64,000 nucleotides of DNA from CAZUDI01 sp964618975 (GTDB lineage Bacteria > Desulfobacterota > Desulfomonilia > UBA1062): assembly GCA_964618975.1 (NCBI GenBank), contig CAZUDI010000014.1, positions 1 to 64,000 of the forward strand, given 5' to 3'. The notes under the pieces were generated by a model. That model had not been told where the DNA came from. It saw nothing but the letters and a program-made list of their open reading frames with translations, and ran no database searches. Each line of letters opens with the position of its first letter. The stretch's first letter is position 1. Below are positions 7,557-15,818 of this stretch, piece after piece. The position numbers and the translations under genes are program-made.

Positions 7557-7560
7557 TTCG
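7482..7560 (+). repeat. Dispersed two-hairpin repeat, copy D (forms the C-terminus of the C45 gene)
   Basis: This matches the other copies from TTTAATGGC through CCCCGCTGCTTGTAGCG and GCAGGGGCAAAAGCC to CCATGATTCG. Its final CCATGA supplies the stop codon TGA of the upstream gene, so the gene's last about 25 codons are repeat-derived. It carries small deletions relative to the copies at 61584 and 12872. Confidence 0.75.
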
Positions 7561-7579
7561 CTATGCGTCACATATCCCT

Positions 7580-7632
7580 TTGCTCGCGGCGGCAAGGCAG
7601 GTCCAGGGCTCGCCCTGAGGTTCATCCCCATG
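7580..7632 (+). repeat. Dispersed two-hairpin repeat, partial copy D2
   Basis: It begins within the first hairpin (GCTCGCGGCGGCAAG), contains the second hairpin CAGGGC-TC-GCCCTG and ends with GAGGTTCATCCCCATGCTT, matching the family tail GGGGTTCATACCCATGA. It lies 20 bases after copy D in the same orientation, so D and D2 form a tandem pair. Confidence 0.65.
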
Positions 7633-7771
7633 CTTGCGCCTCGTGCCCGACAGGCGCTCGTTCCCCGGGGGTTTCCTCTCGGGTCCGGGTGTGGTAACAG
7701 TCGGGTAATAGAATGCACGTGCCGGCCGGGGGGCTAGACCCCCGGCCGCATCTCGGGAAGGGGGTCTTTGT

Positions 7772-8659
7772 ATGGAGATTCAGCAGCTCGGTCCACTGCG
7801 GTTCATCCGGGGCGACAACCGCGGTCGCTATCCCTACTGCCATTCCCTCCTCGTCGAGGAAGCGGGGGTGCTCATCGATCCCTCCTCGAACCGCGGGGTC
7901 CTCGCGGACCTGAGCGCCCACGGCGCGGTTTCCCAGGTGTGGCTCTCCCACTGGCATGAGGACCACCTCATGCACCTCGATCTGTTCGACGGCCTGCCCC
8001 TGTGGATCTCCGAGCAGGATGCACCCCCCCTGAACGATATCGAGGTCTTCCTGGACTGGTACCTCATGGAGGACCGGGCCGAGCGCGACAGATGGAAGGG
8101 CATCCTGGAAGAGCAGTTCCACTATCGTCCGCGCCTCCCGCGGGGCTTCCTGAGAGACGGCGGGATTATCGACCTGGGCGGCGTCACGGTGGAGGTCCTG
8201 CTGACCCCCGGGCATACCCCCGGCCACTGCGCCCTGTTCTTCCGGGAGCCCGGGGTCCTCTTCCTCGGCGACTACGACCTCACCCCCTTCGGCCCCTGGT
8301 ATGGGGACCGCTTCTCGAGTCTGGAAGACACCATTACCTCTATCAGGCGGCTGAAGGCCATCCCCGCCGAGGTCTGGATCACCGCCCACGAGACGGGCGT
8401 CTTCGAAAGCCCCCCCGGCGATCTCTGGGAGCGCTATGAGGGGATCATCTACGACCGGGAGGCCCGGCTGCTCGATCTGCTGCACGAACCCCGCACCTTC
8501 CAGGAGATCGTGGGGGCCTGGATCATCTATGGACGCCCGCGTGAGCCCCGGGACTTCTTCGAGTTCGGCGAAAGGCTGCACATGCGCAAGCATCTCGAGC
8601 ACCTGATGCGGCGCGGGCTCGTGTATGTCCAGGGGGACGGCTACCGGAGAATCGACTAA
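7772..8659 (+). CDS. Metallo-beta-lactamase-fold hydrolase with C-terminal winged-helix-like region
   Basis: Predicted cytoplasmic binuclear zinc hydrolase of 295 residues. The metal motif HWHEDH is near residue 60, followed by TPGHTPGH (third ligand), GDYD (bridging Asp) and a late His in WITAHETG. The C-terminal 70 residues (from LLDLLHEPRTFQEIV) resemble the winged-helix cap found in LACTB2/RNase-like members. No signal peptide is seen. Substrate cannot be assigned; glyoxalase II-, lactonase- and nuclease-type relatives share these motifs. AAGGGGG precedes ATG 7772. Confidence 0.85.
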   Translation: MEIQQLGPLRFIRGDNRGRYPYCHSLLVEEAGVLIDPSSNRGVLADLSAHGAVSQVWLSHWHEDHLMHLDLFDGLPLWISEQDAPPLNDIEVFLDWYLMEDRAERDRWKGILEEQFHYRPRLPRGFLRDGGIIDLGGVTVEVLLTPGHTPGHCALFFREPGVLFLGDYDLTPFGPWYGDRFSSLEDTITSIRRLKAIPAEVWITAHETGVFESPPGDLWERYEGIIYDREARLLDLLHEPRTFQEIVGAWIIYGRPREPRDFFEFGERLHMRKHLEHLMRRGLVYVQGDGYRRID

Positions 8660-8917
8660 CTGGCGAGCGGCGCGATCACCAGGGCCTTCGCTGGAGGCCA
8701 TCCGCCGGGGAAGGGAAGGGGACCGGGGTGATGGGGTCTGGTCTCCGGTCCGCCGGCCGATCAGGGCTAGAGCTCCCCTTGTGGGCAGCGCCTATGACGG
8801 AATGACGGGGAGGCCTTCTGCTCATCCCCGGGGCCCGGAATGGCCACCATTCGGGGCTTGCCTGCATCGGCGAAAATAGGCGATAGAGGGAGGATAAGTC
8901 TTTCAAGGAGGAAGGTT

Positions 8918-9502
8918 ATGGCGGAACATATCCCCACCCGGGACGAGGCACTGGAGCTGCTGCATGAATACAACCAGAGCGAGAGCCTGCGCACCCATGC
9001 CTATGCCGTGGAGGGCGTGATGCGCTACATCGCCCGCAAACACGGGCAGGATGAGGAGCTGTGGGGCATCATCGGGCTCGTGCACGACCTCGACTACGAG
9101 CGCTACCCAGAGCAGCACTGCACCAAGACCAGGGAGATCCTCGAGGAACGCGGCTGGCCACCGGCATACATTCGGGCGATCCTCGCACACGGCTGGGGCC
9201 TGTGCACGGAGGTGGAGCCTGTCAGCCAGATGGAGAAGACGCTCTACACCATCGACGAGCTCACGGGTCTCGTGGCCGCCAGCGCCTTGGTGCGCCCCTC
9301 CAAGAGCGTGCTCGACCTCACGGTGAAGTCCGTCAGGAAGAAGTGGAAGTCCCCCGCCTTTGCGGCCGGGGTGAACCGGGACGTCATCGCCGCCGGGGCC
9401 GGGATGCTGGGGGTGGATCTGACCGAGCTCATCGAGGACACGATCATGGGCATGCGGGAGGTGGCGCAGGCCATCGGGCTCGAGGGTACGCCTCAGGACT
9501 GA
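8918..9502 (+). CDS. HD-domain hydrolase
   Basis: A 194-residue protein with an HD phosphohydrolase domain: the first metal His is in RTHAYAVEGVM, and the His-Asp pair that names the family is in GLVHDLDYERYP near residue 55, followed by an AHGWG segment. Relatives annotated as HDIG-domain proteins hydrolyse nucleotides or phosphoesters, but the substrate of this branch is unknown. The start at 8918 follows AAGGAGGAAGGTT, a strong ribosome site; the more distal ATG at 8840 lacks one. The 258 bases upstream show no clear promoter. Confidence 0.8.
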   Translation: MAEHIPTRDEALELLHEYNQSESLRTHAYAVEGVMRYIARKHGQDEELWGIIGLVHDLDYERYPEQHCTKTREILEERGWPPAYIRAILAHGWGLCTEVEPVSQMEKTLYTIDELTGLVAASALVRPSKSVLDLTVKSVRKKWKSPAFAAGVNRDVIAAGAGMLGVDLTELIEDTIMGMREVAQAIGLEGTPQD

Positions 9503-9592
9503 GGGCGCCCACGTCCTGTTGCTGTCGACATGGAGAGGGAGGCCTGCAGCCGCTGGCCCGTACCTGGCAGAGCGGGGTATATGCGTTCCCCC

Positions 9593-9622
9593 TTGACCCG
9601 CAGCCCTGGGCGGCCCTACAAT
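9593..9622 (+). promoter_or_regulatory. Sigma-70-like promoter upstream of the second MBL-fold gene
   Basis: TTGACC (9593-9598), an 18-base spacer and TACAAT (9617-9622). It stands about 145 bases before the predicted start at 9766, leaving a leader of over 130 bases in which I see no recognised riboswitch. Confidence 0.5.
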
Positions 9623-9765
9623 TATGGATACAAGCCCAGGCCCCCCTTGACGTCGCAAGCGGTAAGGGAATGCGGTGGCTCAAGCGATCAAGCTCATGGC
9701 AAGACGGAGGTTTGGATTCCAGGGGATGATCACCCGGGGTGTGACACAGCGAAAGGATGCGTATC

Positions 9766-10416
9766 ATGGTACTCAAGATCACAGATGGACTGTATGCCTT
9801 CATCTGGCAGGACTACCGGCAGAACAACTGCAACACCTTCCTGATCGATGCCGGCAAGTACGTCCTCGTCGATCCCGGACACCGGCACCTTTTCGAACAT
9901 GTCGAGCGCGGGCTGGCCGCTGTGCAGCTGAGCCCGCGGGAGATCGACGTCATCCTCGCCACGCACGGGCATCCCGACCATATCGAGGCCGTCCTGGGGT
10001 TCGACCGGCGCCGCACCCGGATGGGCATCAGTCAGACGGAACATGCCTTCATTGCCGAGCTTGCCGGGGGCTATATGCAGGTTCCCATGCCCGATTTCTT
10101 CCTGCAGGAGGGCGAATTGACCATCGGGAGGGAGAGCTTCCAGGTCATCGAGACCCCCGGGCACTCCCCCGGTTCCATCTGCTTCTACTGGCCCCGTGCC
10201 AAGGCGCTTCTCGCGGGTGACCTCGTGTTTCCCCAGGGGATCGGCCGCACCGATCTGCCCGGCGGCGCCCCCCAACGCCTCAAGGAGAGCATCCTGAAGG
10301 TCAGGGAACTGGACGTGGAGTACCTGCTGAGCGGACACGGTGACGTGCTGGCCGGCAAGGCGGCAGTGCAGGACAACTTCCGGCATATCGAGGATTACTG
10401 GTTCAACTATCTGTGA
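9766..10416 (+). CDS. MBL-fold metallohydrolase (glyoxalase II-like)
   Basis: Soluble 216-residue hydrolase of the metallo-beta-lactamase superfamily. The zinc motif is THGHPDHIEAV near residue 65; further ligands lie in ETPGHSPGS, AGDLVF and SGHGD. This arrangement is that of glyoxalase II-like or related thioester and lactone hydrolases; the natural substrate is unknown. The start at 9766 is preferred over ATG 9757 because AAGG (9753-9756) is nine bases upstream of it. It is separate from the MBL gene at 7772 and lacks that protein's C-terminal cap. Confidence 0.85.
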   Translation: MVLKITDGLYAFIWQDYRQNNCNTFLIDAGKYVLVDPGHRHLFEHVERGLAAVQLSPREIDVILATHGHPDHIEAVLGFDRRRTRMGISQTEHAFIAELAGGYMQVPMPDFFLQEGELTIGRESFQVIETPGHSPGSICFYWPRAKALLAGDLVFPQGIGRTDLPGGAPQRLKESILKVRELDVEYLLSGHGDVLAGKAAVQDNFRHIEDYWFNYL

Positions 10417-10476
10417 GCCCCCGGCTGTCCGGCCGGGACGCCACGGGGCGCATCTGAGTTGCACAGACCGGGGGCT
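10416..10476. terminator. Inverted repeat between convergent genes
   Basis: AGCCCCCGG (10416-10424) pairs with CCGGGGGCT (10468-10476), and a smaller GGC/GCC stem lies inside. It sits exactly between the convergent MBL gene and the minus-strand gene at 10476. No T-run follows, so termination is inferred from position only. Confidence 0.35.
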
Positions 10477-11000
10477 TACTGCCCGTGATCACCTTCCGTG
10501 CCGCTCAGATCGCCCAGGTGTTCCCGGAAGAGCCTGAGCTCCTGATCTTTCCAGGTCTCTTCGGCCAGCGGGTTGGGCCGCACCGCCGGGCCGCCGATGC
10601 CGTCGCGTTCGAGCTCGTCCCTCAGCGTTTCCACCCGCGCGGACTGGTAGTCCTCCAGGGCCTTCTGGAACGCAGCCATTTTCTGGCGGATCACGTCGGC
10701 AGCGATGCCTAGCACGGTCTCGAAGGCCTCCAGGACTCGCCGGTTGTCCCCCTGCGGCACAAGGTGACCGGCGAGCTCCTGCGTGAGGATGGCATCCAGC
10801 TTTGGGCACTGCGAACGTTCGGAGACGAAGATCCGGGAGAGTTCGTCGCAACCCATAGCGTCATCGAGATATCTCTGCACCCAGGCCCGGGCCTTGTCCC
10901 GGCACTCCTTGTGCTTGAGCTGGGCCTTCTGCTCCTCGCTCAGGGAGAGCCCCCGGGTGCGTTCCAGGACGATATCGAGGGTGCTCTTAATTTTTGCCAT
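10476..11000 (-). CDS. Conserved protein of unknown function (DUF6657-like)
   Basis: A 174-residue soluble, highly charged protein, mostly predicted helical. It starts MAKIKSTLDIVLERT, a pattern I recall from short uncharacterised deltaproteobacterial proteins (DUF6657-like; from memory, low certainty). Sequences such as KAQLKHKECRDKARAW and VIRQKMAAFQKALEDY suggest coiled-coil character. It contains two Cys (Cys34 and a later Cys in the SQCPK segment) with no metal motif. The open frame extends upstream to 11606, but only across the antisense of the diguanylate cyclase; the start at 11000 fits the family N-terminus. Function unknown. Confidence 0.6.
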   Translation of the reverse strand: MAKIKSTLDIVLERTRGLSLSEEQKAQLKHKECRDKARAWVQRYLDDAMGCDELSRIFVSERSQCPKLDAILTQELAGHLVPQGDNRRVLEAFETVLGIAADVIRQKMAAFQKALEDYQSARVETLRDELERDGIGGPAVRPNPLAEETWKDQELRLFREHLGDLSGTEGDHGQ

Positions 11001-11119
11001 GGCTATCTTCCTCGCCGTTTGAGGGGATGACAGGGTGAGCATAGCCAATATCAAATGCGGAATCAAGAGGCAACGCGCTTGCCACACCCCCGGGGGCTGT
11101 TGCGGCGCAGACGGCCGCC

Positions 11120-12835
11120 TCAGGCCTGTGAGGTGGCAGAGAGAGTCTTCGAGGGGAGGGGGGGCTCCTTCGGGGCACATATGCAGCGGTTGCGTCCCTG
11201 GTGTTTGGCAAGGTAGAGGGCCTGGTCGGCGGCCTCCAAGAGCCGCTGGGGAGAGAGGTCCGGGAGCGGGATGAGCGATGCCACCCCCAGGCTGAGGGTG
11301 ACGCCAGGCCCCAGGGGCGAGGTGCGGTGCTCGAGCGCGCACCCCTCCACGGCCAGGCGCATGGTCTCGGCCAGGCGCGTGGCCTGCTCGGCGGAGGCCT
11401 CCGGCAGGACCACGACGAACTCCTCGCCGCCATAGCGGGCCACGAGGTCGGTGCTGCGGTGTACGCACCCGCTCAGGGTTTCCGCGATCCGGCGCAGGCA
11501 TTCGTCGCCTTGGAGGTGGCCGTAGGTGTCGTTGTACTGCTTGAAGAAATCGATGTCGCCCATGATGAGCGCCAGGCTCTGTCCCTGGCGCATGAGCCGG
11601 CCCCATTCGCGCTGCAGGTGCTCGTCCAGGGCCCGGCGGTTGGCCACCTGGGTCAGACCGTCGATCGAGGCCAGCTGCCTGAGGGCCAGGTTGGCCTCAT
11701 GGAGCTCCTCGTCCACACGCTGGCGCTGCGCGATCTCCCGCTGCAGCCTGAGGTTCGTCAGAGAGAGCTCCCGGGTCTTCCCGAGGATGATGCGCCCCAT
11801 GGCACCCATGCCGCAGAGGTACACCAGGGAGAAGGCCGCACCGACGGCGATCAGGAACTGGAGGAAGCGTCGGATGGGCGCGGTGATCTCGTGCCGGGCC
11901 TGGGTGAAGACGATGTACCATTGGTGCGCGGCGTGGCCTGCAGGCAGGTCGATACGGCGCGCCACATAGACCTTGTCCTCACCGAGGAATTCCTCGCTGA
12001 ACTCCGTCTCGCCGGCGAGGATCCTGGCGCTGACGGAGCCGGTCTTCGTGGCGATATTTTCGTTCAGGATCCAGTCCTTGTTGGGGTGGGCGATCAGCAG
12101 TGCCCGCTGGTCGAGGAAGAACATGTAGCCGGTCTCGCCGATCTTGGCGGTGTTGACGAAGGTGTCCGTGAAGTGGCTCATCTGCGGGGCGATGCCGGCC
12201 ACCCCCAACAGACGACCCGCGGCATCCCGCACGGGGGCGGAGATGACGAAGAGGGGGTTGCCGCGCAGGATGCTGGGATAGACCTCACTGATGAAGTAGT
12301 CCTTACCCCGGTAGATCTCGCGGATGTAGCTGTAGTGCGGACCGCACTGGCCGAGGGTCCGGCCCCCCACCGTGTCGACGAAGAAGGTGCCGTCGCTGAT
12401 GGTCACCTTCCGGCCGTTTTGCAGGATCTCGAAACACTCGCCGCCTGCCAGCTTCGCCGCCAGGGGCAGGTTCTCGTAATAGGGATAGTGGCTGTTGATG
12501 GCGTACAGAAATTCCGAGGCCTCTTCCACGACGGCAGGGTCGGAGGGGTTCCGACAGGCCTCGACCACGCGCTTGTCCGAGGCGATCACCTTGACCAGCA
12601 CGATCTGGTCGGCGATCCAGTTTTCCAGGAACAGTGCGGTGTTTTCGGTGGCATTGCGGCCGATCTCCTGCATCACATTGAGCTGGGAGGTCTGCTCTAC
12701 GCGATAGATGATCACGCAGACAAATACGAAGAGCACCAGCATGATGATGCCGTTCCAGGCCAGGAGCCTCAGGGGCACCGCCTGGTCGGCGGGCCCGTCC
12801 TCTGCGGATGCATGTCGTGGAAGCCTCAAGCCCAT
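11120..12835 (-). CDS. Membrane-bound Cache-domain diguanylate cyclase
   Basis: Makes cyclic di-GMP from two GTP in response to an extracytoplasmic signal. The 571-residue protein has a TM helix near residues 22-42 (NGIIMLVLFVFVCVIIYRV), a periplasmic double-Cache sensor (about 45-340; motifs YIREIYRGKDYFISE and GYMFFLDQ), a second TM (about 350-372), a short coiled coil and a C-terminal GGDEF domain with the active-site loop YGGEEF. The product-inhibition site RxxD is intact (RSTD, five residues before GGEEF). The start at 12835 is uncertain, as no strong Shine-Dalgarno sequence is seen. A dispersed repeat lies immediately upstream. Confidence 0.92.
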   Translation of the reverse strand: MGLRLPRHASAEDGPADQAVPLRLLAWNGIIMLVLFVFVCVIIYRVEQTSQLNVMQEIGRNATENTALFLENWIADQIVLVKVIASDKRVVEACRNPSDPAVVEEASEFLYAINSHYPYYENLPLAAKLAGGECFEILQNGRKVTISDGTFFVDTVGGRTLGQCGPHYSYIREIYRGKDYFISEVYPSILRGNPLFVISAPVRDAAGRLLGVAGIAPQMSHFTDTFVNTAKIGETGYMFFLDQRALLIAHPNKDWILNENIATKTGSVSARILAGETEFSEEFLGEDKVYVARRIDLPAGHAAHQWYIVFTQARHEITAPIRRFLQFLIAVGAAFSLVYLCGMGAMGRIILGKTRELSLTNLRLQREIAQRQRVDEELHEANLALRQLASIDGLTQVANRRALDEHLQREWGRLMRQGQSLALIMGDIDFFKQYNDTYGHLQGDECLRRIAETLSGCVHRSTDLVARYGGEEFVVVLPEASAEQATRLAETMRLAVEGCALEHRTSPLGPGVTLSLGVASLIPLPDLSPQRLLEAADQALYLAKHQGRNRCICAPKEPPLPSKTLSATSQA

Positions 12836-12871
12836 AGTGTATCCATCGATCCGTTTGCCGATACCTTGAGG

Positions 12872-12958
12872 TTTTAATGGCCCGAGGGTCGAATTACCCG
12901 CCGCTTGCGGCGGCATAGTGGGTCATAAGCGCGCCCTGGGGTTCATACCCATGACTCG
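12872..12958 (+). repeat. Dispersed two-hairpin repeat, copy A
   Basis: This full-length copy runs from TTTTAATGGCCC and GGGTCGAATT to the perfect hairpin CCGCCGC-TT-GCGGCGG, then GGGTCATAAGCGCGCCC and the tail GGGGTTCATACCCATGAC. It lies between the diguanylate cyclase start and the tRNA-Glu terminator. The rest of this 300-base gap (12959-13090) shows nothing else. Confidence 0.8.
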
Positions 12959-13094
12959 CACCGTGTCATATTTCCCGCCACGGGCGGTCTGAAGGGGGAA
13001 AGGCTCCGCCCGCATCTTCTGCGGCAAGGGGAATATTCACTCTGAGTGTCAGCAAAGATCCTCTGAGTATTTGACGAACGATATTTATTTAAAG

Positions 13095-13131
13095 AAAAAG
13101 CCCTGAAACACTGCTGGTTTTCAGGGCTTTT
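13095..13131 (-). terminator. Intrinsic terminator of the tRNA-Lys/tRNA-Glu transcript
   Basis: On the minus strand AAAGCCCTGAAA pairs with TTTCAGGGCTTT across a loop of about ten bases, followed by TTTCTTT. It begins six bases after the CCA end of tRNA-Glu. Confidence 0.85.
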
Positions 13132-13136
13132 CAGGC

Positions 13137-13214
13137 TGGCGTCCCCAAGGGGATTTGAACCCCTGTCGCCGGCGTGAAAGGCCGGTGTCCTGGGCCAGGC
13201 TAGACGATGGGGAC
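13137..13214 (-). tRNA. tRNA-Glu (anticodon TTC)
   Basis: Read on the minus strand: acceptor stem GTCCCCA/TGGGGAC, D-arm, anticodon loop CTTTCAC with anticodon TTC, T-arm AGGGGTTCAAATCCCCT, discriminator G and encoded CCA (TGGC at 13137-13140 on the plus strand). It is the second tRNA of a two-gene unit, seven bases after tRNA-Lys. Confidence 0.95.
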
Positions 13215-13220
13215 TAATGG

Positions 13221-13296
13221 TGGTGAGCCAGGAGGGGCTCGAACCCTCGGCCACCGGATTAAAAGTCCGATGCTCTACCAACTGAGCTACTGGCTC
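13221..13296 (-). tRNA. tRNA-Lys (anticodon TTT)
   Basis: Minus-strand cloverleaf: acceptor GAGCCAG/CTGGCTC, D-loop AGCTCAGTTGGTAGAGC, anticodon loop CTTTTAA (TTT), T-arm AGGGTTCGAGCCCCT, discriminator A and encoded CCA. It is the first gene of the Lys-Glu pair. Confidence 0.95.
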
Positions 13297-13474
13297 AGCA
13301 GTGCATCCCCCTATCTCATGGATGCAGGAAAATATCAAGCGCAAAAAGGCCGGGCGCGGCATTTTACTCTAGCGTGCCGCCACAGGCAACGGGTGGGGAA
13401 ATCATCGGTTTTTGGGAGAGTAAGCGTTGTCCGGGCTTTCATCGCGCGGGCGACTGTGGTATAGGAGAGTTGAC

Positions 13475-13696
13475 ATGATATGGGTCATACTCTTCATTCC
13501 CCTGTGTGTCTGGCTGTGCACGGCCTTTGTGGTGCACATGAGCCTGCTGACGCTGGCGGCGGTGGCACTGACCGTGGCCATCTTCTTTCTGATCGAGCTT
13601 AGGCAGATCGGGAAGGACACGGCGCGTTCGCGTACGCCTCTGTGGGTGATGTGCCTCATGCTCCTGACACTGGCCTGTGGGGTGTTCCTGAGATAA
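13475..13696 (+). CDS. Small two-helix membrane protein of unknown function
   Basis: A 73-residue hydrophobic protein. Predicted TM segments cover about residues 2-36 (possibly two short helices, IWVILFIPLCVWLCTAF and LLTLAAVALTVAIFFLI) and 55-71 (WVMCLMLLTLACGVFL), separated by a basic loop RQIGKDTARSR. ATG 13475 follows AGGAGA at nine bases. A TATAGG box (13460-13465) lies close upstream with TTTCAT 17 bases before it. I do not recognise the family. Its 3' end abuts a terminator belonging to the convergent gene. Confidence 0.6.
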   Translation: MIWVILFIPLCVWLCTAFVVHMSLLTLAAVALTVAIFFLIELRQIGKDTARSRTPLWVMCLMLLTLACGVFLR

Positions 13697-13724
13697 AAAA
13701 GGAGGGGAAGCATCTTCCCCTCCT
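13694..13724 (-). terminator. Intrinsic terminator of the minus-strand gene at 13751
   Basis: On the minus strand AGGAGGGGAAG pairs with CTTCCCCTCCT around a three-base loop and is followed by six T. On the plus strand it overlaps the stop codon of the convergent small membrane protein gene, so it may also help end that transcript. Confidence 0.85.
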
Positions 13725-13750
13725 GGCCTTGCTCCTGCGTGAGGAATCGA

Positions 13751-14035
13751 TCACTCCCAGACGTCGTCCTGATAGAAGAAGTCATAGATCTTGGAGACAC
13801 GGATCCCCTGGATGGAGAAGAAGAACTCGTCTCCGCGCTCTTCGCCGGTGACCTCTGCGACCCCCGACTCCTGGGCCTGAAAGATCTTCGTGTTGCCGAA
13901 GTCGAAGATGGGCAGATGCTTGGTGGTGAAGGTCCAGATCGTGCCGTCCTCGGCCATGGTTGAAACAATGTACTCACCTTGCTTCATCCATTTCTTCATT
14001 CCCTGGAACTCGATCTTGCGTTCTTCAGCGTACAT
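13751..14035 (-). CDS. Small protein of unknown function
   Basis: A 94-residue soluble acidic protein, predicted mostly beta (GEYIVSTMAEDGTIWTFTTKHLPIFDF, shortened here to GEYIVSTMAEDGTIW and KHLPIFDF). No domain, metal motif or signal peptide is recognisable. A good ribosome site (AAGGGGC) precedes ATG 14035 and a clear terminator follows the stop, so it is a genuine single-gene transcript. No function can be inferred from its neighbours. Confidence 0.65.
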   Translation of the reverse strand: MYAEERKIEFQGMKKWMKQGEYIVSTMAEDGTIWTFTTKHLPIFDFGNTKIFQAQESGVAEVTGEERGDEFFFSIQGIRVSKIYDFFYQDDVWE

Positions 14036-14204
14036 GGTCTGCCCCTTCTTGCGTTGTCTCTTGCTTGCCTCTACCCTTATCTATCGGTCGGGAGCGGGGA
14101 GGGCTTGAGGGCAAACATGACTCTTGCTGCCATTTTGCGGCGTTTTCGAAGTGGGGGATGCGCATTTAATAAGCAATAAAATAAGTAGCTTGCAAAATGC
14201 ACCC

Positions 14205-15818
14205 TTATGACTTCTTGGAATCCTTGAAGAGTTTATAGTCCATACTGTCCACGAGCGCCATCCATGATGCCTCGAGGATGTTGCTGGAAACTCCCACGGT
14301 GTTCCAATGCCCCTTCTTGTCGCCGGATTCTATCAATACCCTCACCACGGACTCGGTCCCCTGGCGCGATGAGATTACCCGTACCTTGTAGTCGAGCAGC
14401 TCGACCTCCTCGATTGACGGGTAAAACTTCTTTAAGGCCTTCCTGAGGGCGTTGTCAAGGGCGTTCACCGGACCGTTGCCCAGGGCCGCGGTATGCTCGA
14501 CGTTGCCGTTGACCTCGATCATGATCGTGGCCTCGGATACGGGCTCGGTGTCGTCGCTGCGGCGTTCCGTATTGACCCGGAACCCCTTGAGCTTGAAGGA
14601 ACGCATGTGCTCGCCCATGGACTTCTTCATGAGCAGCTCCAGCGAGGCGTCGGCGCCCTCGAATTGGAAGCCGCAGTTCTCCAGGTCCTTGATGATATCG
14701 ACGATCTCGCCCGCGGCGGTCGTGTCCTTGGACAGATCGAGGTTGAACTCCTTGGCCTTGTAGAGGATGTTGCTTCTGCCGGACTGCTCCGAGACGAGCA
14801 CTCGGCGCTGGTTACCTACCAGGGTCGGGTCGATGTGCTCGTAGGTGGCCGGATCATTCATTACGGCACTCACATGTACCCCACCCTTGTGCGCAAAGGC
14901 GGATTCACCCACGAACGGCTGGTGCTTGTTGTGGGAGAGGTTGCCGACCTCGTCCACGAAGCGCGAGATGTCGTTGAGCATGCGCATACGCTCGACAGGG
15001 ATGGTGGGGTGTCCCATCTTGAGGCCGATGTTGGGGATGATGGAGCACAGGTTGGCATTGCCGCAGCGCTCACCGATGCCGTTGACGGTGCCCTGGATGT
15101 GATCCACGCCGGCATGCACGGCACACAGGGTGTTTGCTACCGCCAGCTCGCCATCATTGTGGCAGTGGATGCCGAGCGGGGCGCTCACCACAGGGAGCAC
15201 CTCTTTTAGAATGGAGTCGATCTCGAAGGGCAGCCCCCCACCGTTTGTGTCGCAGAGCACGATGCGATCGGCCTTGCCGTCCAGGGCTGCCTGCAGGGCG
15301 GCGCGGGCATACTCCGGATTGGTCTTGTATCCGTCGAAGAAGTGCTCGGCGTCAAAGAAGACCAGGGGAAAGCTGCCCTTGAGGAAGGCCACCGTGTCGC
15401 GGATGATGCGCAGGTTTTCCTCCAGGGAGCACCCCAGGCCGCCGTTGCCCTTCACGTGGACATCCCAGGCCTTGCCGAAGATGGTGACGCCGTGGGGCCG
15501 CGCCGCGATCAGGGCCTGGACCATGCGGTCCTTTTCCGGGGACGACCCCGGCCGGCAGGTGCTGCCGAAGGCGAAGATGCGGGCATGCCGGATACTGAGA
15601 TCCCTGATCTGGCGGAAGAGGCGCTCGTCCTTGGGGTTGGCCCCGGGCCAGCCGGCCTCGATATAGTCGACGCCGAGCTGATCGAGCCGGCATGCGATGG
15701 CACACTTGTCGTCCAGGGAGAAGGCCACATCCTCGCACTGCGCTCCGTCCCTGAGGGTGGTGTCGTAGACCTCGATCCTACGCAAAGGACCCGCCTGGTT
15801 TGTCAAGCTCGAAGGCAT
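14205..15818 (-). CDS. cimA: (R)-citramalate synthase
   Basis: Condenses pyruvate and acetyl-CoA to citramalate, the threonine-independent route to 2-oxobutyrate and isoleucine. The 537-residue protein has the LeuA/CimA TIM-barrel signature VYDTTLRDGAQ near residue 17, the HCHNDGELAVAN metal motif, a GGVHVSAV segment, and the C-terminal LeuA-type allosteric domain (about 400-520). The length and the ERCGNANL motif fit CimA of the Geobacter/Leptospira type better than LeuA. The start overlaps the end of lysC by 41 bases and has a GGGAG site. Last gene of the tpr-to-cimA run. Confidence 0.92.
   Translation of the reverse strand: MPSSLTNQAGPLRRIEVYDTTLRDGAQCEDVAFSLDDKCAIACRLDQLGVDYIEAGWPGANPKDERLFRQIRDLSIRHARIFAFGSTCRPGSSPEKDRMVQALIAARPHGVTIFGKAWDVHVKGNGGLGCSLEENLRIIRDTVAFLKGSFPLVFFDAEHFFDGYKTNPEYARAALQAALDGKADRIVLCDTNGGGLPFEIDSILKEVLPVVSAPLGIHCHNDGELAVANTLCAVHAGVDHIQGTVNGIGERCGNANLCSIIPNIGLKMGHPTIPVERMRMLNDISRFVDEVGNLSHNKHQPFVGESAFAHKGGVHVSAVMNDPATYEHIDPTLVGNQRRVLVSEQSGRSNILYKAKEFNLDLSKDTTAAGEIVDIIKDLENCGFQFEGADASLELLMKKSMGEHMRSFKLKGFRVNTERRSDDTEPVSEATIMIEVNGNVEHTAALGNGPVNALDNALRKALKKFYPSIEEVELLDYKVRVISSRQGTESVVRVLIESGDKKGHWNTVGVSSNILEASWMALVDSMDYKLFKDSKKS

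Noticed and set aside
11001..11606. Upstream extension of the minus-strand gene at 10476
   Set aside because: The extension is antisense to, or in another frame of, the diguanylate cyclase and is arginine/proline-rich; the family-like start MAKIKST lies at 11000.
13207..13464. ORF across tRNA-Lys
   Set aside because: It overlaps an unmistakable tRNA gene on the other strand and has no ribosome site.
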